This document shows positions 32,706-43,493 of a DNA stretch of 64,000 bases, in pieces (the stretch's first letter is position 1; every line of letters starts with the position of its first letter). Source of the DNA: Macrothele yani (Eukaryota > Arthropoda > Arachnida > Araneae > Macrothelidae); the NCBI GenBank assembly GCA_039090855.1, contig CM077025.1:98126489-98190488 (forward strand). The letters are read 5' to 3'. The position numbers were made by a program, and so were the translations under genes. A model generated the notes under the pieces. That model was not told the DNA's origin and made no database searches. It saw only the letters and a list, made by a program, of their open reading frames with translations.

Positions 32706-34257
32706 CACTGGCATGCAGAAGTTAAGGACGAGACTGTTTTTCGAATGTGACATCGTGCAGAAGTGCTCCACATCGACTCAAATCATACCATAAGATCCCC
32801 AAGATGTACGAATATGGGACAAGTGAGCAAAAACGTCCAAACAAGGAATCCAAAGGATACAAAGGAACTTTATTGAAAAGGTAGCTTCAAGCGCAACTGG
32901 ACAGAAGACAGAAACGTCCATGTGACAGGCGGCTGCCAAGTAAAATCCATTCTTTAGTAGGGGATACGATCACCCCTGACTGCGTTGCCGGATTTACAAC
33001 GTCTGTCCATGCTGAAGACGAGGCTATCAAGGAGCTGTTGAGGCATCGCGGCCCATTCCTCTTGTAGCGCCAATCGCAGCTGCGGAATCGTTGCTGGCGG
33101 CTGGAGACGTGCTGCCAAGCGTCTCCCGAGAAGGTCCCACACGTGTTCGATTTGGTTTAGGTCCGGGGACCTTGCGGGCCAATCCATGCGTTGAATATCT
33201 TCACTCTCCAACAGCTCTGCGACAACCACTGTATGATGACGTGTAGCGTTGTCGTCCATGAAGAGGAACTCAGGACCCACAGCACCTCTAAACAGACGCA
33301 CGTGAGGCAGGAGAACCTCGGTACAATAGCGGACACCAGTGACTGAACCTCCTTGGAAGATGTGGAGGTCAGTACGGCTACTAAGCATGATACCGCCCCA
33401 AACGAGAACTCCGCCACCTCCAAACCAGTCCCTTTCGATGATGTTGGATGTGTGATTGCGTGTTCCCTGCTCTCTCCAGACGTGTATACGTCCAGAATCG
33501 CTCGGCAGATTAAATTGGCTCTCATCCGTAAAGAGAACTCGACCCCATTGCTGATGTGTCCAGTTCTTGTGTTTCTGGCACCACAGAAACCGCCGTCTCC
33601 GATGAGCAGGCGTTAATGGTACACACCGTACTGGTCGTCGTGTAAATAGACCACCTTTGTGCAGCCTCCTGGCCACAGTAAAACGCGATAACGGACGTCC
33701 AGTTATCTGTTGCATGTGCCTTGCGATTCTTTCCGCTGTCTGCCGTCTGTCTCTTCTCGCCGGTAGGACAATATACCGGTCGTCCGCCGCCGTGGTTGCA
33801 CGTGAACGATCACTGTTAAACTCTCGGACAGCTGTTCCTGTAGTTTGAAATGCTCTCCAAACTCGTGAAACGATGCTGTGAGCTATCCCGAACTCCTCGG
33901 CCACACTAGTCACACTTCGATCTTCTTCCAACTTCCCAATGACGCGACCTCGGGTAAAGTCATCCAGATGTCGTCTACTGAATTGCTTGTTGGCCATATC
34001 ACACCGTGGCAGCAAATCGACGTCGTTCAAACCGATGTACACCGTACAATAGCTTTCACCGAATTGCTGAGTGTACACCGCCCGTGTGCTTTATACCCTT
34101 CCGACCCCCCACCCCCTACGTCATACTGCATATATGCGCATGCCCTACCGTACCGGACCTTAGTCTATATCCTGAGTGGTCTTTCGGTCCGTTCTGCCTG
34201 CTCGTTGCGCTGCTATGCTAATTTCTCCTCTTCGTCCTTAATTTTTGCCCACCAGTG
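32706..34257 (-). mobile_element. Tc1-like transposon B, apparently intact
   Basis: The ends are CACTGGCATGCAGAAGTTAA at the left and, reverse complemented, CACTGGTGGGCAAAAATTAA at the right. Both continue with AGGACGA. TA flanks both sides (32704-32705 and 34258-34259). Length is 1552 bp. It interrupts the old Tc1 coding sequence within the region just before RLARQ, at a TA. Its transposase frame is uninterrupted. It is the only DNA transposon in the window that keeps both ends and an open, full-length gene. Confidence 0.95.
32954..33997 (-). CDS. Tc1-family DD34E transposase, intact
   Basis: This 347-residue protein would bind the element's inverted repeats and cut and paste the element into TA sites in the nucleus. 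I start at the Met at 33997 (MANKQFSRRHLDDF), where the family begins; an open extension to 34078 is probably leader. Two helix-turn-helix DNA-binding domains (about residues 5-60 and 85-130) are followed by the DDE catalytic domain: Asp in LFTDESQFNL, Asp in FMDDNATRHH and Glu in NQIEHVWDLL, with 34 residues between the last two. The usual P before the I of PIEHVW is Q here (DLNQIEHVW), a possible mild lesion. Length is as expected for Tc1 transposases. It ends HIPY-like (GDRIPY). Whether it is transcribed cannot be judged. Confidence 0.95.
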   Translation of the reverse strand: MANKQFSRRHLDDFTRGRVIGKLEEDRSVTSVAEEFGIAHSIVSRVWRAFQTTGTAVREFNSDRSRATTAADDRYIVLPARRDRRQTAERIARHMQQITGRPLSRFTVARRLHKGGLFTRRPVRCVPLTPAHRRRRFLWCQKHKNWTHQQWGRVLFTDESQFNLPSDSGRIHVWREQGTRNHTSNIIERDWFGGGGVLVWGGIMLSSRTDLHIFQGGSVTGVRYCTEVLLPHVRLFRGAVGPEFLFMDDNATRHHTVVVAELLESEDIQRMDWPARSPDLNQIEHVWDLLGRRLAARLQPPATIPQLRLALQEEWAAMPQQLLDSLVFSMDRRCKSGNAVRGDRIPY

Positions 34258-34589
34258 TAGATAAGCGACTGGCCCGTCAAGTGCCGCCTGCGGGCACCAG
34301 AAATGAACTCTAGTCTCACATAGAAGCAGCCTGGCTGGCTATTCCTCATGACTATTTCAAAAACCTCTTCCATTCAATGCCGCGCTGCGTATAGGCTGTT
34401 GCTGTTGTTCGAGGCAGCTTCACACGATTCTAACTTTTGGAGCGAAGAAATGTTGTATATCTCTACAAATACAATCGGTTATCTCCGGTAACATGAGAAA
34501 TCTGTGATTTAAATTTCATTTCAAGAACGCGATTCTTTCTTGGTGTTGCAGTTTTCACAAACAGTAGTGTATTTTTAGCACGTCTTTTG

Positions 34590-35510
34590 TAAAAAAAAAA
34601 TATCGTGCTTATGCTATGGTTTGTCCGTCCGTCCGTACCCACGATATCTCTGCAATTATTTGTCCAATTTGAAAAATTCTTTTTCCACTGGGAAGCTTGA
34701 AATATGTGAATGATGTTCCTTTATTTCCTTTTTTTTTTTAGGATGTACAATTTCGCCGCTAGAGGGCGTAAATGCAGATGATGTCGAATTCAAAAATAAA
34801 TTTTATTCCGCATATTTGGTTCTAAACATCCGATTGAAAAAATTCTTTTATCTTTCGATTCCATTTATGTCGAAGGGTATTTTAGATATAGTTACTTTTT
34901 CAAATTAAGCATAGATTTTCCGCTAGCGGGCGTAAAAGTAAATTACATTTTTCACGATAACTTTTCAGCGGATACACCTCCTGATGGAAAATGTTTTGCA
35001 TATAATTTCAAATTTTTCGTAAAGAATACTTTGGCCACCAGGAGGCGTAAGCGTTAATTTTTACTTCTGATGTATTTGCCATAAAATCGGAGCTTCTAAA
35101 ATATCGATTGAAAAAATTCTTTCGTGCGCTGATGCCACTCCCACCGATAAACCTTTTCGGAATATTTTCTTCTTAAAATATTTCACATTTTCTCCGCCAG
35201 GGGACGTAGACGTATATCTTATTTTTGTCAATATCTCTACTTCTAGGAGTCCGATTTGAAAAATTTCTTCTTTGTTGGATAGTGTTTTCAGTGTGACATG
35301 ATTTTCATATAATTTCAAAATTTTAAAGTAATTCATAGACTTTCCGCTAGGCGGCGTAGAGGTAAATTGCATTTCCCCCTATATCTCTTCTTCTAAATCT
35401 CCGATTTGAAAAATTCTTCCTTCACCGGATACAGCTTCTGATGGGAAATCGTTTGCACATAATTTCTAATTTTTGTAAAAAATGGTTTGGCCACCAGGTG
35501 GCGTAAGTCT
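34590..35510 (+). repeat. Tandem repeats of ~115-165 bp, each with a CTCF-core-like motif
   Basis: After GTTTGTCCGTCCGTCCGTAC, diverged units follow that share GATTTGAAAAATTCTT, GATGGAAAATGTTTTGCATA and a GC-rich 13-mer. The 13-mers are CCGCTAGAGGGCG (34756), CCGCTAGCGGGCG (34920), CCACCAGGAGGCG (35035), CCGCCAGGGGACG (35194), CCGCTAGGCGGCG (35344) and CCACCAGGTGGCG (35491). Successive starts are 164, 115, 159, 150 and 147 bp apart. The same family, in reverse, occurs inside the element at 57327-58819, and a lone motif is at 61127. The 13-mers resemble the CTCF core consensus; binding is an inference. Confidence 0.85.
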
Positions 35511-35531
35511 TACATGATTATGCGTGAGAGC

Positions 35532-38500
35532 CTACGGATAGTAGTGACGTAACACAAGATAATGTGACATGGTGTGAAGGTGAGCACAAACTTTTTGAAG
35601 GAGAGAGAACATCAGTGAGAACAAGGGCTGTAACATCAGACACAAGAAGTATGCATGATGAATGTCTCCGAGGGTTGAACAAAAATAACAAAGAGGTGAA
35701 GTCAGATGACGGAAACGGTGAAGAGTTCGAGGAGTCAGTAGGCGGCGATGAAGATGTAACCAATGAATGTCACGAGCTTTTGGAGAGGCGAGAGTAGTAT
35801 GAGAGTCTGTCCAGGTGGCTGGCAAATCTGAAGATGGTACATTGGGAATAAGCATTGGTTCAAGAAAATGTGTTAAAAAATGTTGATAAAGAAGCTGGAC
35901 AGTAACCTGATGTGGAAGGAAAGGAATATCATTGAGATACACTAGAAAAGGAAGGCTATGAGGCGCTGAAGATTGCGAGATATGTCCATGTTGATCTGCG
36001 AGGAGAGGGTAGAGTCGACGAATACTGACTTGAAGTAATCGCAGCTGGAAACGATGAATGGGCAAATCCAAAAGAGGAGGAGTGATCTGGGAGAGCGATT
36101 TCCAGCGAAGGTTGGAATCAACGAGTTGAGAGACTCGCACCACGCCACTGGTGAACCAGGTAGAGAAGTGCAAATATGAAGAAGCAGAGGAGCGGATAGC
36201 AGAAGAAAAGAAGAGAGGTTCTGCAAGGAGATCGTTAGTAGAGGCAGGGGGAAGGCGAATAGGATATAAGGAACGCCAGAGGGTAAGAGCGGATCTGTAA
36301 AACTCAGGGAAATGGCTCGGAACGAGAGGAAAGTGATCCATGCGGAGAAAAGTTGCAACAGTGAGGTGGGGACTTCGTGGAAAGAGAAGCGTGTCGACAA
36401 TGGTTTGAGAAGAAGAAGGTTGGAGAGAGAAATTCCGAAGGAAATTTTGAAGGTGGAAAGCTTTGAGAAATAGGAAGAACGAGAGTGGAGTACTGCACCC
36501 AATGAATGGCATTCTAGACGAAATCAGTGAAGGTACGTTGAAGTTCGCGAAGCAAAAACGGAGGAGGAAGGTGCGCAATCCAAGCATGAAAAAACGATGG
36601 CTGGAGAAAGGTGTTGAGGAGGTAGGCACGGCTGAGGAACGACAGAAAAGGCTTGAGACGGTGAAAAGGTGCTAGGTAGCGATTGACCTGCTGAACCAGG
36701 GGAGTCCAGGTAGCAGCGGTGACCACAGAGGGACTTCCAGTGTAGACTCCGAGAAGTTTGGCAACGCTTGAAGACCAGTGGGCACCCCATGGGCGGTCAG
36801 CGAGGATCGCCCACGACCCAGCCCATAATCCAGAGCATTTATATATGTTGAGTGAAGAACCAGAAATCGTAGCATATTCAAGATAGGTATTTCGAAGAGT
36901 TCCGAATGCCCCCTCAGAACGGATGAAGACGGTTAAGTCATCTGCGTATGCCGAAAGAACTGTGTGGTGGTGACGGGTGCACGCAACTCCACGCGGAACT
37001 GAGGAAAACAAACGAGAACGGAAACAAATCAAAAGCGGTTCAAAAGAGAGAGCAAAGAGTTGACCCGACAGGGGGCAGCCCTGCCGGATCCCACTAGCGA
37101 AAGGAATAGCCGAGGTGAGAAATGCTGAAGTACGAACATGAAAGAAGGAGTGAGAGTAAAGATTGGAAAGCGCCAAACGGAAGGAAGAAGGAAAACCAAA
37201 CTGGCGAAGAACAGTGTAGAGATATGAGTGGCTAATTGAATCAAAAGCTTGACGCTGGTCGATTTTAAAAATTGCGAAAGGTTCAGAGAGTCGAGAAGCA
37301 AGAGAGTATAAGTTACGAATGGCAGTGATGTTAGAAGCGATTGAGCGAGAAGGAACAGTGTAGGTCTGATCAGGATGGATGATGTGCAAAAGAACTGGAT
37401 TAAGGCGAAGAGCAAGAACTTTGGCAAAGATTTTGTAATCGGTATTTAGAATGGAAATAGGCCGCCAGTTTGTCAAGAGTCCAAGGTTGCCAGATTTTGG
37501 AATACGGCGAAGTAGAGCAAAGGAAAAAGCTGACGAAGAAAAGGAAGACGAAGAAAAAACGAAGTTAAAACAGGCAACAAGAAGAGGAAGAAGAGTTAGA
37601 AGAAAAGCCTTATAAAAGGAAAGAGGAAGACCGTCTTCACCTGGTGAGGAACGATCATTAAGACTGAAAACAGAAGAACAAATTTCGGCTGGTGAGATTG
37701 GAGCACTGAGCGAAGAAAAGAGACATTGAAGGACTTGAGGAAGACCGTGAAGAAGTGGAGAGGAATCAGCTGGAGGCATCTGAGAAGGTTGAAAATGACC
37801 AGAAAAGTATGAACGAGTATCGTTGGCAGATGAGGTAGAGATCTGCAGTGGTAGATCCATCCGGTAAGGAAAGATAAGCGATGGTATTGTATTTAGTTCG
37901 ATGTTCTTCAAGATGACGAAGACTCTGAAGGGGATCATCATGAAAGCGAAGAAGGGTGAACTTCAAGCGAGTCAGAGCAGATTTAGCCGATGATTGGAGG
38001 CGATGATGAAGCCGGGCTTGCAGGATTTCAAAGTTAGGATCGGTGTGTGAGGTAGACTGAAGAGAACGGCGGATTGAATCTATGTCCATTAGACGATTAG
38101 TGCGAACAGAAAAACAAAAGCGTTTAGCAAATGCAGCAATGGAATGCTTGGTGGAGAGCCACAGAGCTGCCGGGTCAACTGTGGAGGGAATTTGATTGAC
38201 TGAATGCGCAATAATGGAGTTGACATGAGAAATAAAAGTTGGATCTTGCAGGCAGAAATCATCAAGGGTCAAAACCATTGGGTGAGGGACACCAGTGGAG
38301 GGAAGATGAAATTGTAGAACGACTGGACAATGGTCGAAGGAAACAGCTGGAGCATATGAAACAGAAACAAGGGAAGAAAACAAAAAACTGGAAACATAAA
38401 ATCGGTCCAAACGTGCAGCAGCGTTGGAGGATCCTGCAGGAGGAAACCAGGTGAAATCACGGGCCACAGGATGGAGAAGGCGAAACGCATCTTGGAGATC

Positions 38501-39039
38501 AAAATTAAAGACCAGTTGAGTGAGTTGCGAAACATGAGAAGAGCGAAATTCTTGAGATCCATCACGATCGTAAAGAGGTTGCAGCGTACAGTTAAAGTCA
38601 CCAGCCTTGATCACAACTTCAGAAGACGGAATCTCAGCGAGAACTGTAGTAACATGAAGAATGAGGGATATGTAGCTTCTGAATCACTACGAGGAACGTG
38701 CAAATTTAACAAATGAAAACGGGTAGAAAGGAAGTGAAAAGAAAGGTATTGAAAAACCCCGAGCAGGCTCTGTGACTCAACAACGTCAGACAAAAACGGA
38801 AGAAAACGATTATGAATGCCAATTGCGGTGCCGGACCCCAAATGGGCACGGAAATTGTGAAAAAAGACAAAAGGCCAGCGTCGCCATCGGGAAATGTCTG
38901 TCAAAGGAGAACAGTTTGTTTCCTGCAGGAGAATGATGTTAGCTTTAGGATAACGAATATCTTCGAAGACAAGAGCATTAGTTGCCGACGCAGCAAAGCT
39001 TCGGCAGTTGAAACTAACACAAGTCAGTTGGGATATCAT
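35532..39039 (-). pseudogene. L1/Tx1-type LINE ORF2: endonuclease, reverse transcriptase, CCHC
   Basis: It starts MISQLTCVSFNCRSF (39039) and continues with ILLQETNC (catalytic Glu region) and GDFNCTL (38600) of an APE-type endonuclease, followed by SFDHCPVV. The reverse transcriptase shows NWRPISILNTDYKIFAKVLA, TYTVPSRSIASN, IDQRQAFDSISH, GIRQGCPLSGQLFALSFEP and SAYADDLTVF (YADD catalytic box). The GQLFAL form and TVP.RSI are typical of Tx1-like LINEs. The C-terminus has a CCHC knuckle (SPLCYFCSTLGDIHHAYFLC). Three frame changes separate the blocks: near 38612, near 37815 and near 36550. No in-frame stop was noted inside the blocks, so this is a fairly young decayed copy. About 1,170 codons overall. 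Confidence 0.88.
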
Positions 39040-39169
39040 GAACAGGATGTAGATGGTTTTCGAGTTCAGCTGAGAGCTTCTTCAACAGGTATGAAAGACG
39101 ACGCTGAAACTGGGCAGCATCAGGAGGAGGAGTTATATTGCTCAAAAATTCATCAAGTAATTGAAGTTG

Positions 39170-39472
39170 TTAAAGCATTTCAGGTAACCTATTTAACTTA
39201 GATTGAATACACGGGATTGTTAGCAATTTGCGTTTATTAGGGTGTTGAATTAGTTCAAGAAGTTCGGTGTGTGTGAGCGGTTGCATTGGAGCAGAACAGT
39301 CTTTCAAAAGAGTTGAAAGTTTGGTTATGGTGGGAAAAGAAGAATCATCTTCATCAACATCCGAAGCAATCGATGCTGATTCACTTAAATTAGCAGCAAC
39401 ATCCATATCATCTTCAATAGGGAGGCATGTGAATCTGTTTGTTGTACGAAGTGGAGAAGAAAAATTATCCAC
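39170..39472 (-). CDS. Possible LINE ORF1 fragment, unrecognised
   Basis: A 100-residue frame, MDNFSSPLRTTNRFTCLPIE..., lies just upstream of ORF2. It is acidic near its N-terminus (DDMD, DVDEDD). Beyond its stop, similar-looking sequence (LLDEFLSNITPPPDAAQFQ) continues in frame toward the ORF2 start. The NRF.CL opening resembles first ORFs of related LINEs, but no domain is recognisable. It could be the remains of ORF1 or simply 5' leader sequence. Confidence 0.4.
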   Translation of the reverse strand: MDNFSSPLRTTNRFTCLPIEDDMDVAANLSESASIASDVDEDDSSFPTITKLSTLLKDCSAPMQPLTHTELLELIQHPNKRKLLTIPCIQSKLNRLPEML

Positions 39473-39499
39473 GCCAGGTGAGGTTCCAGAGAATGTCTA

Positions 39500-40105
39500 T
39501 GATTGGTTGTAACAACTGATACTCATCTAACGTGAACTTTAATGTGTTTGTCAAACTCCATATTTTATGTCATATCTTAAGAACAGAAGTAGCTACACGA
39601 AAAACTAAGACATTTTTGAAATTTCGCATCTACTGAGATATAAACGATAAAATAATTGTTATATTTATAAATTTAAATAGTGCCAATGTTATAATTGTAT
39701 CATTAATTATTCTGATTCATAGGGGATTCAAGACGTTATTATTAGGAATGGCTTAGAAACGATGAATTACACCTGAAATAACCTGAAATAACGGCATTCA
39801 TGTCCAAGACATGGGTATGCCTATTGTTCTTATTTCGCACGAAATTTAAGTTAGGATTTTATACAGTGATCGCCTAATATAACGTGCCCCTTGTATGCAC
39901 AGACATACAAGATAACACGGCGTTGTGTTTCACCTTTATCCCTTTACTGGAATGGTGTGGAAATAAAGGCGCCGCTCGTGAAAAGGTATGCAAAATGGAT
40001 GTTTTAATTGTATTCTCCTAAACTGAACATGTTATCTTCATGTTCCTTTTTGAAGTAAATTTCGACATGGCACCTACTACGTACGCTACAATTCATTCCT
40101 ATATA
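39500..40105. other. Unassigned DNA between LINEs
   Basis: AT-rich sequence with a short duplicated ACACCTGAAATAACCTGAAATAAC. No gene recognised. A TA repeat at 40101-40112 marks the 3' flank of the next RTE. Confidence 0.45.
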
Positions 40106-40109
40106 TATA

Positions 40110-43100
40110 TCATCATCATAATTTTCAACCATTATCAATCCACTGCTGGACGAAGGTCTCCCTAAGTTTCCTCCACAACGGTCTGTCTTGTGCCAGTCTC
40201 CTCTATGTTACTCTCGCATAGTTTCTAATTTCATCCACACGTCTCACATGCGATCTTCTTCTGGGTATTTTCCTGTCCCTTGGAATCCAGTCTGAAATTT
40301 GTGCTGTCCATCGATGGTCTATCCTTCTGGCAATATGTCCAGCCCATTGCCATTTCAGGAATTTTATTCTGGTCATGATGTCTTCCGCTCTTGTCATTTT
40401 TCTGATCGAGGAGTTCCTCTTCTTATCTCTCCTGGTTACACCAAGCATGCATCTCGCCATGCTACTTTGAGTTGCCTGTAGTCTTTGTATGTCTCTTTTA
40501 GTTAAGGTCCATGTCTCTGCACTATACGTAAGCACTAGAAGGATGCATTGATCAAACACTTTTCTTTTAAAACATAATGACATATTGCTCTTGAAATTTA
40601 TACTGTTTCCTGCAAAAGCTCTCCAGGCAAGTTTTATACGCCGATTAATTTCTTCATCAATGTGACCCTCACTTGATATCTGCTGTCCAAGATAAATGTA
40701 GGTATTGGTTATCTCCAGGTTTTCTCCATCAATCGATAAATCTTCATTTTTTGTAAAAGCATTGTACATCACTTTTGTCTTCTAAAAGTTCATTTTTAAT
40801 CCCACCTCTTTACTCTTGTCAGCAAGTTCCTGGGTCATACTCTGCAGCTCTGATGGGGTAGTTGCAAAAATGACTATGTCATCAGCAAAACGAAGGTGAG
40901 TTAGATAATCTCTATTAATCTTTATCCCTTTGTTTTCCAGTTCAGTGATTGAAATTCATTTTCCAATGTAGCATTAAAGAGTTTGGGAGATATAGTGTCA
41001 CCTTGTCTCACTCCCTTTCCAATTTTTATGGGTGCTGTATTCGCAAATAGCCGAATCTTTGCACTTGCATTTTTATAGATGTTATTAATAATATTAATGT
41101 ATGCATCTTTAATACCGCAGGACCTCAAAGCCATTGTAAGTGCTGATGGTTTCGCCGAATCAAAGGCTTTTTCATAATCGCTAAAAACTATGCATAATGG
41201 AAAAACGTATTCCCTCGTTCTTTCAATTAGTTCTCTCAGTACGTGGATATGATCTATTGTGCTGTAGCCACTCCTGAATCCAGCATGTTCTCTTGGTTGA
41301 GCCATGTCCAGTGTCACCTACAAGCGTTGTGAAAGAACTTTATTGAAAATTTTATAAACCACTGATAGAAGGCTGATAGGAGGCTGATAGGTCTGTAGTT
41401 CCTGAGATCCTCAATGTCACCTTTTTTATGTAACAGGATCATTGTAGCATTGTTCCAATCCTCAGGAATCTTTCCTTCATTAAAGCATCGAGTGGAAATT
41501 TGGGCGAGTACTATTTCGATTTCTCCACTTGCTTCTTGTATGATGTCTACGGTTATTCCATCTTCTACTGGAGATTTTCCCCGTTTCTTGTTCTTGACTG
41601 CATGAGCAACTTCTGCTGGGAGGACTAGAAGAACTCTGGTACCTTTCGTAATGTCTGGAATACATGTATCATCCCTTTTATACAGTTTTGAGTAGAATTC
41701 TTTCACTCTTGTCACACGTTCACCTCTATTTCTTGTTACAGAGTCATCTTCTTTTCCTCAGAGCCATAATCTGTTTTCTTCCCTTACTCAGATGTCCCTT
41801 TTGCTCTCTTCAAACTCTCGTTGTTTTCATTTGCTTTCTTCACCAGTTCACAGTTAAAATTCCTTAAATCTTCAGGGATACTTTTCGTACCGTCTTGCAT
41901 AGCTCAATATATTCCACTTTGGAAGTCACATCTCCTTTAGTTGTCCACATCTCTCTTCTTTTTTACATCAGAATTTTGGTTTTTCCTGATAATTTGTTCG
42001 AATGCAACTTTTTCTTACTACCAGCCATTTTTGTTGCTGTTTCCAGAAGAGCCTTGGTTAGTTTTCGGTTAACTTCAGATATGTCCACTTCTTTCGTCGT
42101 TAGACCTTCTAGAGCAAAGAATCTGTTTTACATTTCCAATTTGAAGGTATTATGATGTTTTTTGAGGTTGGTCATGTGAATACACTTTGTTTGTTTTATG
42201 AGTTTGCCACGCTCGAGTTTAGCGTTAAGGTGCATCTTAACATTGTACCATTCCATGGTCACTACCTGTGTTGAACTTGTTTAACACACTGCAGTCTTGC
42301 ATGACAAATTTCTTGTTACACATAATAAAATCAATTTCACTTGCCAATCCATTGGGATTCCTCCATGTCCATTTCCTTTGCGGCTTTTTCTTGAAAAAGG
42401 AGTTCATGATAAAAACCCTTCTGCTTCTGCAAATTCTACGAGAGTATCATGAAAGAAATACGGGATTACGCCATATAATACAAATTTTGAAGATGACAAT
42501 CCGATTTTTGGCGTAAATGTGACAAGGATGGTAAGTCAGATTTTCAAGTTTTCGGATTATCTGACTTACCATCCTTGTCACATTTACGCCAAAAATCGGA
42601 TTGTCATCTTCAAAATTTCTACGAGAGTATTTCCTCGCTGGTTTCTGTTGCCGTGTCCGAATTTACCTACTGAAGTTTCGTTCTGTTGCCATTGCCCTAT
42701 TTTCGCATTGAAATCTCCCATAATAATCTTCAAGTGCTGCTTTCCTTTATTATTTAGATGACGAATTTCCTCATAAAATTCTTCAAGCTCTTCTTCAGGA
42801 TGACTTGTGGTGGGTGCATAAGCTTGAATAATCTGAGCCTGGTATCTTCTCGAGAGTTGGAAAACGAGTCGTGCAGCTCTGTCAGAGGAACTTTCAACTT
42901 CTACAACTTTATCCTTCAGTTTCTTGTTTATTATAAATCCAACACCACTAGTTCTACCAGTATCTGTCCCACGATAGTAGAAGAGATGACCACTTTTCAG
43001 TTCAATGAGATCTTCTCCTTTTCTCATTACCTCACTTAGCCCGACGATGTCCCACTTGATCCTTTGTAGTTCCTCTTCCAATTCAAGAAGCCTTGAATCA

Positions 43101-43486
43101 GAAGATAGGGAGCGTCCATTATACGTAGCCAAGTTCAGCATCAGATGGCAGCTTAGTCCGGTCCTCCGGTGATTCTTAACACCCTCTGCCTTCATGTCGC
43201 ACTGGCCGCTGCCTTGGCCAGGTACATTTTTTTTTATATTTCTGCCTGAGACTGAGGGACAAGATTTAAGTTGTTGATTCATTTTGGAGGGGTTTGGCCA
43301 AAACTCACTACGCTGGCAAAGCGGTTTGGTGAGTGTGTATAGCGTTTCCCCTAATCCCGATGGTATAGTTATACCCCTATTAGCAGTCGTCAGAGCCCCT
43401 TTAGTGGGAACAGGATGCACCACGAGAAGGCTGGGTTGACATTTGTCAAGGAGAGGCTGCATTATGTTGCGCATCACCTGACCTTA
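40110..43486 (-). mobile_element. RTE-type LINE, full-length span, heavily mutated, with hairpin insertion
   Basis: The copy runs from ATCATCATCATAATTTTCAAC (3' tail, left) to GCATCACCTGACCTTAC (5' end, right). The endonuclease part (42640-43477) is an unbroken frame that even extends through the leader: RRTGLSCHLML, LATYNGRSL, SEVMRKGED, YAPTTSHPEE and MGDFNAKIG. It breaks exactly at the hairpin insertion (42434-42630). The reverse transcriptase survives as three frames: 41314-41715 (NYRPISLLS), 40922-41317 (AFDSAKPSA, RQGDTISPKLFN) and 40203-40772 (C-terminal domain). The sequence around the FADD box, near 40885, is broken by frameshifts. It abuts the next RTE copy at 43494. Confidence 0.88.
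42434..42630. mobile_element. Perfect 58-bp hairpin insertion with 14-bp target duplication
   Basis: TTCTACGAGAGTAT at 42434-42447 is repeated at 42617-42630; uninterrupted RTE copies have this sequence once, so the insertion is certain. The 169-bp insert contains arms 42483-42541 and 42559-42616 that are reverse complements without mismatch over 58 bp, with a 17-bp loop (TTTCAAGTTTTCGGATT). The extra left part, ATGAAAGAAATACGGGATT to the arm, is the rest of a ~120-bp unit found at 48426-48545. No coding content. Confidence 0.95.
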
Positions 43487-43493
43487 CTACCCC

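Larger units (their letters stand above)
29130..34569 (+). pseudogene. Old Tc1-like element split into pieces by three nested insertions
   Basis: Pieces of one Tc1 transposase occur in order on the plus strand. 29130-29308: YRMAVADRTATSTVLEQQW, second HTH. 29548-29817: VVFSDESRFKLMYHDG (first catalytic Asp) and GIMILDAIGFNSRSHLIRIE. 32509-32705: LQSCPGAIFQ*YNARPHVTR, where the second catalytic Asp has become Tyr. 34258-34450: RLARQVPPAG...HDYFKNLFHSMPRC. Between them lie a SINE (29309-29535), an inverted-repeat element (29818-32508) and a second Tc1 (32706-34257). A Tc1-style right end, CAGTAGTGTA, closes at 34569 with TA at 34570-34571. Several stops and shifts; dead. The left end and first HTH are missing. 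Confidence 0.88.
35520..39472 (-). mobile_element. L1/Tx1-type LINE, long but frameshifted
   Basis: A minus-strand LINE with a short upstream reading frame (39170-39472) and a large endonuclease-reverse transcriptase frame (35532-39039). The 3' end lies close to 35520; no clear A tail or target duplication was found. A 5'-truncated relative lies at 50153-52925. Confidence 0.8.

Noticed and set aside
35564..35797. Acidic plus-strand frame opposite the LINE
   Set aside because: It is the antisense of the Tx1-type LINE C-terminal region.
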